64,000 nucleotides of DNA from Lepisosteus oculatus (lineage: Eukaryota; Chordata; Actinopteri; Semionotiformes; Lepisosteidae), in contig NC_090698.1 in NCBI RefSeq assembly GCF_040954835.1, positions 20,767,501 to 20,831,500 of the forward strand, written 5' to 3'. The notes under the pieces are model-generated. The model was not told where the DNA came from and did not search any database. It saw nothing but the letters and a program-made list of their open reading frames with translations. Positions 1 to 10,700 of the stretch are shown here, in pieces (positions within the stretch are counted from its first letter, which is position 1; the number at the start of each line of letters is the position of its first letter). The position numbers were made by a program, and so were the translations under genes.

Positions 1-289
1 ATTTTTTATTTGTGGAACACTAAGCACATGCCTGAAATGTTTTTTAGAAATTTGTTGGCCTATAGTTTTAGGAGACATCCCTGCAACTAGTTTAGAAAAC
101 AGTGAACAATAATGATTCCTGCTTTTTTTTAAGGTCTAAGGTTTTAAGGTCTAAAACAGCATTTCTACAGACACTTATAATTGAAAGTTCAAGTCTGTTA
201 CCCATAGGGTTTTATTCTATGAAATTATGGTAGTAGTGTGGTCATTCTTGTAGTTATGACTGATATTTCGTACACAATTTCCTTTACAG

Positions 290-388
290 ACAGACTGTCT
301 CAATTACATACGAGTTCTGCAAGTGGTCAGTGACGACAGTCTTTATGTCTGTGGTACGCATGCATTTCAACCCTCTTGTGACTACCTG
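290..388 (+). CDS. SEMA4D: SEMA4D exon, sema domain (first in window)
   Basis: Starts after TTTACAG and ends before GTACGT. It encodes 33 residues including CLNYIRVLQ and [16 protein letters not shown], a conserved sema-domain blade with two cysteines. It ends in phase 0. Confidence 0.9.
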
Positions 389-3300
389 GTACGTATGGTT
401 CTGTCGTCAAATGTATTGCAGAAATGTTCCTTTTCAGTGCACAAATAGTTTTTTTCTCCCTCATTACAGTCTCTTCATGATTTTCAACTGGAAAAAAAAT
501 TTGAGGATGGCAGAGGAAAATGCTCATTTGATCCAGCACAGAGTTTCACAACAGTTATGGTTGGTGAGTAACTTACCGTGCATGTTTGTCTAGACATTGT
601 TACACAAAGTGTATTCATCTTTGAATCTTTTATTACATTTTACAATATGTTCCATAGAAATTAATCGGTTTCCATTTATTTTGGCAATTTAAACCTGGTG
701 GAGATTGACATTCCTGATAAACATTCAATGTGTCATAGTGAAATATTTGTTTTTAACTGGAGTTCTTAATCCTCTTTTGTTTCTTTTCAGATGGAGAACT
801 TTACTCTGGAACTGCCTACAATTTCTTAGGAAGTGAACCAATAATTTACAGATACTCACAAATGCAGAGCTTGCTGCGAACAGAGTATTCAACATCCTGG
901 CTGAATGGTAACAGCTATTCCTAGATAAGGCAGTGCCATAAATGTTGACATAGTGGAAGCTGTAGAGTAACTTACTAAAGTCATATAATTTGACTTTCTG
1001 ATTAATTGTAACACCAAACCAACAAATCTCATGGACCTACTGTTACTTGTTTGAATGTTTGGTATTAGGTTAATAAAGAAGATGGTGTTTAAAGATGTTT
1101 AATATTTATATGGCACTAACTATGGGCATCAAAGTTTTCCCATCTTTAAGGATCACATGGATCACATGCTTCAGACAACTGTTTCTGTAAAATTCTGTGT
1201 TGTACACAGGAATTAGTATGCCTTCAAGGGTTATGACAGTTAATTAGGAACTTCAAGCTGGTAATTTGTTCCTTTCCCCAGTGCACATGGGGACAAAGTA
1301 GCTCAAGAAACCTGCTGGAGCTTCAGCAGTTTCAGTAGATTGGAGATACAAGTTTTCATTTGCACAGTAAAAGTGTGGTGACCTGGGATCGTTCACTTGG
1401 TACACATTTTTAATTTACATTTATCTCCCCCAGAGCCCAGTTTTGTTTTTGCAGATGTCATCAGAGAGAGCAAAAACAGCCCAGATGGTGATGATGACAA
1501 GATCTACTTTTTCTTCACGGAGGTGTCTGTGGAATATGAATTCTTTGGCAAGCTCCTCATTCCCAGAATAGCCCGAGTCTGCAAGGTAAGAGAATGCCAT
1601 TTGTCCCCTGCCCTGCCTCCTTTAGAATGAAACATGTCTTTGTTTTAGATATAATCCTTTAAGGGTAAGAGGGATTGTTATTTGAGGTGTGTTCATGTTA
1701 AAATGGCCAGTTGTTTACAAAGGTCAGACTAGTTTTATTGAAGTCACAAAAGCCAGTTCACATCAAGCATAAATGCCAGCATTGGAGTAGCTAAAATCTC
1801 GCAATATACTGTAGTGAATGTCTCTGATATCTATTTCTGTGGATACAGTCAAAGGAGACAGTGGTCTTAGATGTTAAAAAGGGCACAATGAGCATGCTTC
1901 AGAGTATTAAACAACACCGTTTGATGTTTTATCCCCTTGTGTGTTTGGGTTTTTGAACGAATTGTGAGCAAGAATGGGTGTTTGACACTAAAATGGATTG
2001 CTTTGCATTATTCGCCCAGCCTTTGAAATTATTCTGTTAATGTAAAGGACTGCAAAGTGCAAGGTGGTCTGAGTATTTCCATAGTTGAGTGTTGTGTGAC
2101 CAGAGAACTACAAGTTCTAATCATTCCTTTCAAGAAATCAAAGGCAAAGCTGGGCAATGGCTTTGCCATTCACTGAGGTCAAGTGCTCAATTTAAAGCAC
2201 ACAGTTCCATGAAATGTAAGCTTATTTGCAGGCCTCAGACCCGGCATTTGTTGCTGTGCAGTATTGCAAGAATCAACTATTCATACTGACAAAAGTCCAG
2301 CTTCATAGAAAGGTCTTGCCCGCATTTTCTTTCAATGCAAAGATAATGTACAGATTTATTTACAGATATTGCAATGTTTTATGTCCTTAGTTAAAAATGG
2401 CATTTTTGCAAGTTTCTATCCATTTTTTTAAAGAGTAATGAAGAAAGGTGGGAGCTTGTCCTTTCCTTTTAATGTACATGTTAAAAAGTTTTATTTTATT
2501 GGAGGCTGTAAAAAAAATCAAAAGAGCTTTTTTGTATTCATCCACATTGCCGCATGTGACCTTCCCTAATGTGCCTTCACCTTGCACGTTCTCCATTCTA
2601 TTACAAACTAGTTTCTCCTCATTCGGCCATTGTCCTGATCCATCTTCTCCCTGCATACTTCATTCTCTTCTCTCCAAATGTGGCATTTGACTGGTTTTCT
2701 TCTTACCTCCTTGGCTAATTCTTCCAACTTTCCCAGTGGTCTGTTTCTACAGGTGTCCTTCCTGAGACTGCCATTATCTGCTCCTACACATATTTCCTGG
2801 ATTGTCTATGATCTCCTACCACTGCTAAGCTAATAATGCTTTGATTTTCCTCAGATTTCTCTCTTAGATTTTTCCATCACTAACTGCCTCATAGCTTTCT
2901 CATCTTAAAAGCACTGGCATTACCTTTGCATACACAACCATTCCAAGTCAGGCTTTCTCTTAATTTGTTTCTCTTTCCTTTTCTGACATCATTATCTCTG
3001 TTGTAATTGCCTTGATTTTTGGTTTTATTCTGAAGTCCTCCTGCTCTTCCCCATCCTGCATCTCTTTTTAGTGCCACTGAAACTCTTTAAAATTTTTTTA
3101 AATTTTTTACTTTCATCTGGCTTGAGTACAAACCTCTTTTGCTGTTCTTTCTTCACTGCTTCTTTCACATACAGTACTTTTCCTCATGTATTCAGATCCC
3201 AGGGCTGTCCCAGTGATCTGCACACATGAAGAACCCAGGATGGCAAACAGCAGTAACATGCAGGAGGGTTTACTGCAAGACCTTTCAAGTCTTAGCAATC

Positions 3301-6300
3301 AAAGACTTCAGAAAAGTCCCCTTCTCCCTACTTAGTAATTATGGCTATATGCCTTGTTTCATTTCTAGACACCCAACCACCACTAACATAGCACAAGCCC
3401 TTTTTATACTACCACTAATTAACCCTTTGTGAGAATGAGCCCTCCAGCATTTAACTGGTGATCTGATCAACACCCCTGAGAAGCTATTGCAATTGTTTGA
3501 GGCCCTTTGGCTGCCTCTAGTGGCGGGTCAGCTGCTTTCATATACTGACCTGCCACACCCTCTGAATTTTGTTTTGCTATGTAATCACTTGCTAAAAATG
3601 ATATTTTTTTCTCTTTCTTTACATATTACAACTGATTGTTTTTTTTTTCATTGTATGTATACAACGTATTTTAGAATATAAACAATGTTAGTTTTCGAAG
3701 TGGTTATATTTTATTTTTCCCTTTTTGTTCAGGGTGACTTAGGAGGACAAAGGACATTGCAGAAGAAATGGACGTCTTTTCTCAAGGCCAAGCTAGTCTG
3801 CTCCATGTCCGAACTGAACTTTGTCTTCAATGTCGTTCATGATGTTTTCATCTTGAAAACGCCTGACTCCAAAGAACCAATAATTTATGGGGTTTTTACT
3901 TCCCAGTGGTAAGTTACTCTTGTACGAAATTAGTTGTACTTGTAGGAAAGCAGATGTTTTAGGTGTAATTTTAACATATCTCTTGTTATAGGGGAAATGT
4001 TGGATTGTCTGCTGTCTGTGCCTACAACATGTCTTCTGTGGGTGAAGTTTTCTCAAAAGGAAAATACATGCAGAAGGCTACCGTTGAGCAGTCTCACACA
4101 AAGTGGGTGAGATTCAATGGAGTTCCCCCAAGTCCTCGCCCTGGAGCTGTAAGTCTTTGCTGTTACTTGGTTTATGTTCATTCTTGCCTGAGCCTCGCAG
4201 TCCTGGGAAAAAGTGAGAATGAATATCCTTCTAGTTCAAGTTCAGTATTATTAGTAGCAGGCTTACATGAGTGGATTAGGCAAAGGCCAGTATTGTAAGT
4301 GAGAGAGGGGTCCTAGAACTCACTAATTATTTGTGTGCTTTCTTTGTCTCTAGTGCATAAATAACAACGACCGGCTTCAGAACATAAACAGCTCCCTCCA
4401 CCTCCCAGACAAGACCCTCCAGTTCGTCAGAGATCACCCCCTGCTGGAAGATCCTGTGCTGCCAATAGGAAATGGACCAAAACTTGTCGCCAAAGATGTC
4501 AACTACACCCAGATAGTAGTGGACAGGGTGCAGGCACTTGACAACAATGTTTATGATGTTATATTCACAGGAACTGGTAAGGTGCTCCTGAGTTTTCTTT
4601 TCTTATTGAGGTACATGGGGTCCCTGGGCTTTGGTTTTGAGGAGCCAGATATAAAAATGGTGTTAATTGTACATTGTTTATATCTGTAAAAAAATGTGTT
4701 TTTTCAACATTTACTAAGTATTTTGACTGTTTCCCAGATCCGGACTTGGGGATAGTGTTCAGCCTCACCCTAAATTCTGCAGACTGTGTCCATGACACAT
4801 TTAACACCAATGCTAAGTTTACTATCTCTCATAACAAAAAAGGTTTTGCATGTCCAAACTCACAAAAGGAATGACTGTGAGGGTAGAAATGTGTTATTTA
4901 AAATCATTTAAAATTTAAAATCATAAAACATAATTGAACATTACTTTCTCTAGACAGTGACAGTACAATAGAGTTAAATTCTCTTCAGTGAAATTGTATC
5001 AGGGTGTGATACAGATATAAAAATGTAAGTGGAAATATTTAACATTTTTTATGCTTTTCTTTGTAGATAAAGGAATTTTGCACAAATCCATAATTTATGA
5101 TGGAGAAGTACATATAGTTGAAGAACTAAGGTTACTTCCAAATTCAGAACCCATTAAGACATTGCTTCTGTCATCTCAGGGGGTAAGTAAAACACTGAAT
5201 TACATGGAAGCTACTAAAATCATAATTCAAACCATTTAAAAACACTTAAGCAATTACTAGAGGAAGTGCTGTTGTTCTATGAGTCCAATTTCGACACAGC
5301 CATTGTCAAAATTTAAATGGGGGTCCTTCCTGTTACACCAGAATGCCTTGTATGTATTCAGATCAACCAGTTTATTTTAGGTTTTATTTTAGAATGGCAA
5401 GGCATGTAGATATGTTCATTAAAAATCTGCCCTCTTGAATTTATGAATAAAAGTTCTTAAGAAATCTAACATGCCATTTGCTTTATTGTGTGAAAAGTGA
5501 CAAATTTCAACACAGAAAGACAGAAAGTCGGCCCAAAAAAGGAACTAAAAAAAAATCTGATCACGTTCCTTGTTTCATGATTTGTCATTTTTTAACTTGA
5601 AGATCATTTTAAGAGAATCTGATTCACTTGCCTTATACATTAACAATCCTTCATACAAATTGGGGTGTCAGAATTGTTAAGCACTTAATGAGTAGGATTA
5701 GACATTGAGGGAAAACAATGTGTATCAAATCTGTTTTGGGGGATGTGGGAGAGTGAGCAATCTTATGAACCATATAATTTGTTGAACTAGGCCAATCAGC
5801 TGCTCAGTATCAGTGTCTTTTCTGTGATGAGAGTGGAATTGTAAGTTTCAATATTATGTTTCTCTGCTTTGTGACATCAAGTGAGATCTCATGTGATTAA
5901 AAACTTAACAAACCCATGGTGAGTGTGTATATGAAAAGTCTTCCCTTTCGGAGTGATAACTGCTGACACCTTATATTTGCAGACTAGGTTTCTGTATGCT
6001 GGCTCTGACTCTGGGGTCGTGCAGTCCCCAATTGCTTTTTGTGAAAAGTACTCATCGTGTGAAGACTGCATCTTAGCCCGTGACCCCTACTGTGCCTGGG
6101 ACTCTGATGCCAAGATTTGTGTGAATATACTTCTACCTAATGCAAACTCTGAAAGGTAATCCTTTACACCACCAGATAACATGAACATTAAACTAAGCAG
6201 GTCCTGGACCAGCCTTTGTTCATTTGTAAACTCAGTAGCTGTTCAAAATCCATATCTTTAGATTTTCCTAAAAACATTTTAACAGAATGATTTGACCAAA

Positions 6301-7717
6301 ATTCAAATGACACAGTCTTGTGGTTCAACTTTTGATGTTAACAGAAGCCATTCATTCTATCTCAACAGAATTTGTTGTGTTCATCTAAAAAATCATCATC
6401 AAACCTGTCCATTCTTCTGTTCATGCAAATAGGAACAGCCTTTCCTGCCACTTATCAGATTATGTATTTTCTTCGCAGGAACTTAATACAAAATCTAAAT
6501 GGAGATGCGCATAAATGTCCATCAGGTATGTATCTGGAGAAGGAAATCCATGGTCTGAGTCTGAAAGATGCAAAGAAATATAAACAGATTTTGCACAACA
6601 ATAATACTTAATAGTCATGTCATTTCTATTAATAATAAAAGAATTTAGCTGCGTTTTGGGTTTCTATGTGATAGACAGTCTGCTGTTCAGACCACAGATC
6701 AGAAAATAGAAGCTGGTTATTAACTAGTCCATCTATTTTTGCTTTTTTACAGTAAAGTCGCTGTCCCCTGAAGACTATCAGATGATCACTGTGAAGCCTG
6801 GAAGTTCAGCTGAGCTGCCTTGCCGGCTGAACTCTAACCTGGCCCACGCGGTCTGGAAACTGAACGGTGCCGTCGTGTCGGTCGAATCCTCCAAGTTTCA
6901 CCTGATAGCCGAGGCGGGTATGCTCATTTACAGCGTCTCTCAAGAGGACCTGGGGCACTACGAGTGCTGGTCGGAGGAACAAGCAAATGGCAAGAACTTC
7001 ACCCAGCCCCTGACAGGATACATCTTAAGTTTTGACATTGGTAAGCAGTATGTGACATCAGACCCATTCATGTCCACCACTGCTTCAGCTGTCAAGCCAG
7101 CGCCCTCGACAGAAGGTAATATTAACACCGCAGGATCCCCACTAACTTCAACCCTGCAAAGCTCTGCTACTCCCACCTCACCACCCCAACCTGAAACAAC
7201 ACTAACCCCGTGGTTCAGCACGACTGTAAACCCATTGCAGAAGCTTCTTTTCCCCAGTCCAGGCACTCCTAGCATTGAGACTCGGGACCCTTCCACGGAG
7301 TACTTGAAGACGGACAACAGTAACGCCCTTCTGTTTCTCTTTCTGCTTTTCTTTATCCTTTTTCTGGCACTGATTGCTTACAACTGCTACATGCAGTACC
7401 TGCCACCCCCTTGTCTCAAAGTGCGGGCGGCGCTCTTGGGGAAAAAGAAGAAACCCCAGCCTGAGTACATGTCCTGTGAACCTGGCTTGATGGAGCCCAT
7501 AGTGGAGAAGGTAGAGCAGACAGGTGTGCACAACCAGAATGGGGGCCAGCAGAAGGGTCTGCGCGACACAGGCTATGAGACAGAGCCAGAATACGCCAAC
7601 GGCAAGATCTCCAATCCAGATCACACAGACAAAGTTGCTGAAACGCAGGACAAACCTTTCGACGTCATCTGTGAATCTCAACCTATTGAATTTGCTGATG
7701 CGGATGCACCTTGCTGA
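290..7717 (+). CDS. SEMA4D: Semaphorin-4D, membrane isoform (5' end outside window)
   Basis: Class 4 semaphorin, a type I membrane ligand for plexin-B receptors that guides axons and immune cells. Eleven exons join in frame: 290-388, 470-563, 791-907, 1434-1585, 3733-3908, 3992-4148, 4354-4576, 5067-5182, 5983-6155, 6479-6525, 6753-7717, all with AG/GT borders, giving about 772 residues in the window. The order is sema domain ([47 protein letters not shown]), PSI domain ([14 protein letters not shown]), one Ig domain (PCRL...YECW), a Ser/Thr/Pro-rich stalk, a transmembrane helix ([20 protein letters not shown]) and a cytoplasmic tail ending near DKPFDVICE and FADADAPC. The tail motifs and the SECISBP2 neighbour separate SEMA4D from other class 4 members. 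The signal peptide and first sema-domain exons lie left of the window. Introns 908-1433 and 5183-5982 hold nothing I recognise. Confidence 0.95.
470..563 (+). CDS. SEMA4D: SEMA4D exon, sema domain
   Basis: Bounded by ATTACAG and GTGAGT. It encodes [20 protein letters not shown], the conserved semaphorin G-K-C-P/S-FDP motif, and ends with one base of the next codon. Confidence 0.9.
791..907 (+). CDS. SEMA4D: SEMA4D exon, sema domain
   Basis: Bounded by TTTTCAG and GTAACA. It encodes [18 protein letters not shown] and [10 protein letters not shown], close to human SEMA4D in the same place. Confidence 0.92.
1434..1585 (+). CDS. SEMA4D: SEMA4D exon, sema domain
   Basis: Bounded by CCCCCAG and GTAAGA. 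It encodes [13 protein letters not shown] and [18 protein letters not shown], then PRIARVCK. This is one of the best conserved sema-domain blocks. Confidence 0.95.
1586..3732 (+). other. SEMA4D intron with a decayed LINE stretch
   Basis: Intron of about 2.1 kb. Its middle is strikingly pyrimidine-rich on the + strand and contains a Rex1-like LINE relic (separate entry). I see no further exon. Confidence 0.8.
2560..2900 (+). repeat. Decayed Rex1-like LINE reverse-transcriptase fragment
   Basis: The nucleotide pattern follows fish Rex1-type LINEs: CTGGTTTTCTTCTTACCTC, then ACAGGTGTCC (start of the GVPQGS codons), then TCTCCTACCACTGCTA and GATTTTCCTC, which flank the YADD codons in intact copies. 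The catalytic codons are mutated and no frame is open, so it is a dead relic. Its borders are uncertain because the similarity fades on both sides. Confidence 0.5.
3733..3908 (+). CDS. SEMA4D: SEMA4D exon, sema domain
   Basis: Bounded by GTTCAG and GTAAGT. It encodes [20 protein letters not shown] and LVCS, the diagnostic semaphorin [13 protein letters not shown] block. It ends with two bases of a Trp codon. Confidence 0.95.
3992..4148 (+). CDS. SEMA4D: SEMA4D exon, sema domain
   Basis: Bounded by TTATAG and GTAAGT. It encodes [20 protein letters not shown] and [13 protein letters not shown], then PRPGA. It ends in phase 0. Confidence 0.95.
4354..4576 (+). CDS. SEMA4D: SEMA4D exon, sema domain
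   Basis: Bounded by TCTCTAG and GTAAGG. It encodes [19 protein letters not shown] and [18 protein letters not shown], both very close to mammalian SEMA4D. Confidence 0.95.
5067..5182 (+). CDS. SEMA4D: SEMA4D exon, sema domain end
   Basis: Bounded by TTTGTAG and GTAAGT. It encodes [20 protein letters not shown] and LLLSSQG, the last sema blades. Confidence 0.92.
5983..6155 (+). CDS. SEMA4D: SEMA4D exon, PSI domain
   Basis: Bounded by TTTGCAG and GTAATC. It encodes [20 protein letters not shown] and then the cysteine-rich PSI domain [15 protein letters not shown]. Confidence 0.95.
6479..6525 (+). CDS. SEMA4D: SEMA4D short exon between PSI and Ig domains
   Basis: A 47-base exon bounded by CTTCGCAG and GTATGT that encodes [15 protein letters not shown]. 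It ends with one base of the next codon, a phase that fits both the exon at 6753 and the alternative exon at 13418. Confidence 0.9.
6753..7717 (+). CDS. SEMA4D: SEMA4D final exon: Ig, stalk, transmembrane and tail
   Basis: Opens after TTTTTACAG and stops at TGA 7715-7717. It encodes the Ig domain (Cys in [10 protein letters not shown], Trp in AVWKLNG, Cys in HYECWSEE), a Thr/Ser/Pro stalk, the transmembrane helix, and a tail with basic LLGKKKKPQ and tyrosine motifs ([10 protein letters not shown]). A possible internal splice donor, G|GTAAGC at 7040/7041, lies right after the Ig domain and before the stalk. Confidence 0.95.
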
Positions 7718-10700
7718 TTAGTTTTTTACGTGTCTGTTTTTTGCTGTTTATTTTTTAATTTAAATTATGTATCTGCACATACAGGGGGAAAGGAGGAGTC
7801 TTATATATGCAGACTTTGTGTTAGAAGCAAGATGGACAGTGTTTATCTCAGTTCAAGTGAACAGGGTTCATGTTTCTAGTAGGAGTGACCCCATTTTTCC
7901 TGCAAAAATCCATAACTTTCTCATCAGATTATCGGTATCTAGATTCATACAACCTGCATTATATAAAGCATTTTTCTGATCAGTAATTGTTTTTATTCCA
8001 AATTGGAAACATGGTTTATCAGATTGGTAAGTAACTGAATGTTTTCCAAATTGGAGCATGTCACTTTTTATATTTTGTAAAGTGTTCAATTGGTTTTCGA
8101 GTAATTTGTACACTCAAAATTACCTATACTTCTTGCTGTTTTTGATGTAGGTCGACAGTTCTTTTCTCAAATGTTTATTAAATTCTCAGGGATTTTTAAC
8201 GTTTTTACTTTGTTCAGCTAAATGATATTAACTGCAAAAAGCGGTGGATTCAGCGCATGCAGAAGTTCTTGGGGATCACAAGCACGTTATGTTGAAAGAC
8301 CAAAATGACCAGCTTAATTTGTGATACAGGAGAAAGGAAGTTGTCTGACACAAAGAAAAACGGGTAGCTTCAACAATTCTGAGCCATGTCCTTGTGAATA
8401 GATTCTTTTCCTGTGAATAGAAAGTCTGGAAACTTTAATCGAAGCTGGAAAAGGACTAATGCAAGACTTTTGAGACCACTGATGTTGGATGCTTTGAAGT
8501 TGAGGGAATATGCCTGTACAGCCATCCTGCATGTTACTGCAGAGGGTTACGGTGACTTTAAACCTGTGTACAAGGAAATGCCAAGACTGTGTTTTAGATC
8601 ACAGGTGCTTATTTGGAGTGAAACACTGGAAAGCAAGCTGCTGTTATAGTAACCACAAAACCAGACGTGCAAATCAAGTCTTCCAGGACTTGTAGCATTG
8701 TCCACTCAGCTTGATTTTAAATGTTCATATTGTACTGATTTTAATGTTTATTTGATGTAAAGTTTTCTTGATGTATAAAACTAACTTTAAAGAAGTATAT
8801 TTCATTTGCTTTGAATTTTTGGCTATTTTACCTTGTTTTTTTTCTATACGGATATGTATGAGAAGAATACTAAAGAATTTTAAAATCAGTAATGTAGTGC
8901 ATAGCATCATGCTTTGGTATGCAAGCCAAGCGTATGGCTTGTTCTTAAATGTGGAATTCTTAGGTTGACTTTCAATGAAATGATACTTATGAATTTCAAA
9001 ATGTGGAAGTTATAAAGAGAAGTATTTAATGTTAAAAGATGTATACAGTTGTTTAAGTATCTTTATTTTAAAAATTCTTATTCTTTTGTATTTTGATTTT
9101 TTTTCCCTAAAAACATTTGTTGCAGATGCTGCATTGCTCTCAGAAAATACCAATTTTGTTGTAGTTGTCAAGTTTTATAAACAGCATTGGTATATCCATA
9201 GGTCCTTTATAAAAACACGCCAACCATTTTAAAGGAGGGATCGTTAGTATAACAGTCTCACCATCTTCAAAGTCGGTTATCATTTTCTGGCTGTTCATGC
9301 GCCCGTTCCAGCTCTCTCCTGATCCCTGTCTATAGAGCACTCTCTTTATGTATTTTTCTCCATACTCTTCCTTTCCCACAGCCTCTCCTTCACCTCTCTC
9401 TCCTGTGGATTCCTTCTCGTTGTCTTCTGTGGAACACACTCCCTCTGTTTCTTCCTCCACATCCCCTCCTGATCTTCAGGGCAGTGCCGAGAGCTCAGTA
9501 GTGCACCTTTTACCTCCTCTATTGAGCGATCAGGCACAGAGTGTCCATGCCCATGAGTTGTTTCTTCTATTCTGCCAAGCTGTGGGTGAGTGAATACATG
9601 CATAGCTGTGGTCCACCTTGGTTTCCTACTAGTTGCTTTCTGTTTTGTTTCCTTCTACCCTCCTGCATGACCTTGGACACCTTTTGAAAACCCTGCCCGT
9701 TTGTTTTCCTGAACTTCAAAACCACAACCTGAAACTCCCTTAACTTGAACATAAGAAGATTTTTATGTTTCGTACCCGACCAGTTTCGAAGAGACACTGG
9801 TCTTTACATCTCGGCTCACCACAGTGAGTCTTGCAACACCGGGAGAGAATGAGGATGGGCAGATCTGGCTGACCATCACAAGTCATTCAATGTTTGACAT
9901 GCTGTGAGCTCTGAAATACCTTACAGGAGGGTGTGCATTGTTTGCAGAAGTTGTGCATCACTCAGTGCAAGCCTTGCATGTCCAAGGAATGTTCTTGCCC
10001 AGCGCTTAAATCCTGGCCAACTAATCCCAACCCCGCCACTTGTGTGTTGCAAGACATGGGCGGCTGCTTGCAGAATTCTGGTCATGTCAGGCTACACCTT
10101 TGCTATTTGAGCCACACAGGAGACCCGTATGGTAAAGGTTTTTCTGAAACACCACTATGACACTTGAGATGAAAAGGCACAGTATACAAGTGGCTATTTC
10201 ACAAATCCTGTATATGAAGAAGATTTTATTATGTAAAATTCTAAAACCTAGACAACAAACTGTAGATCTTTGCTGTAAGCATATGTAAGCCAAAGCTTTA
10301 GAGCTTGTAAAAATATTAGCAAAGCAACTACCACTACTGAGGTGAAAGAAGACAGTGCTTTTTGTGTGGTACAAAACTGGAAAACATTGGCTTATTGTTT
10401 TTTTTTATTTAATTATTAGATAGTTCAAGAATATAGTGTGAATATGTGTATATATGCATTTGAAGATGTACATGAAACGTGATATTAAAAGAGGAGTAAT
10501 CCACTAGTGGACTTAGTAGGGACTAAAATAAATTTTGGATCTCAGCTGTGTGGATGTTATTTTTTTAATGGCAGCATTCTTTTAGCAGAACATTTTTAAT
10601 CATAGTATCAGAGGAACAATGCCTATGTTGATTTGTTTCATAACAATCAAACTGCAGTGTTTTATTTGGTGGATTTGTCATTTCATTATCGGCTAAAAGT

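Noticed and set aside
7202..7681. Open frame of 159 codons on the minus strand
   Set aside because: It lies entirely antisense to the SEMA4D stalk, transmembrane and tail exon. Its hydrophobic run mirrors the transmembrane codons.
9346..9603. Overlapping open frames on both strands in a C/T-rich patch
   Set aside because: Low-complexity Ser/Pro or Glu/Arg composition caused by the pyrimidine-rich strand. No splice sites or family motifs.
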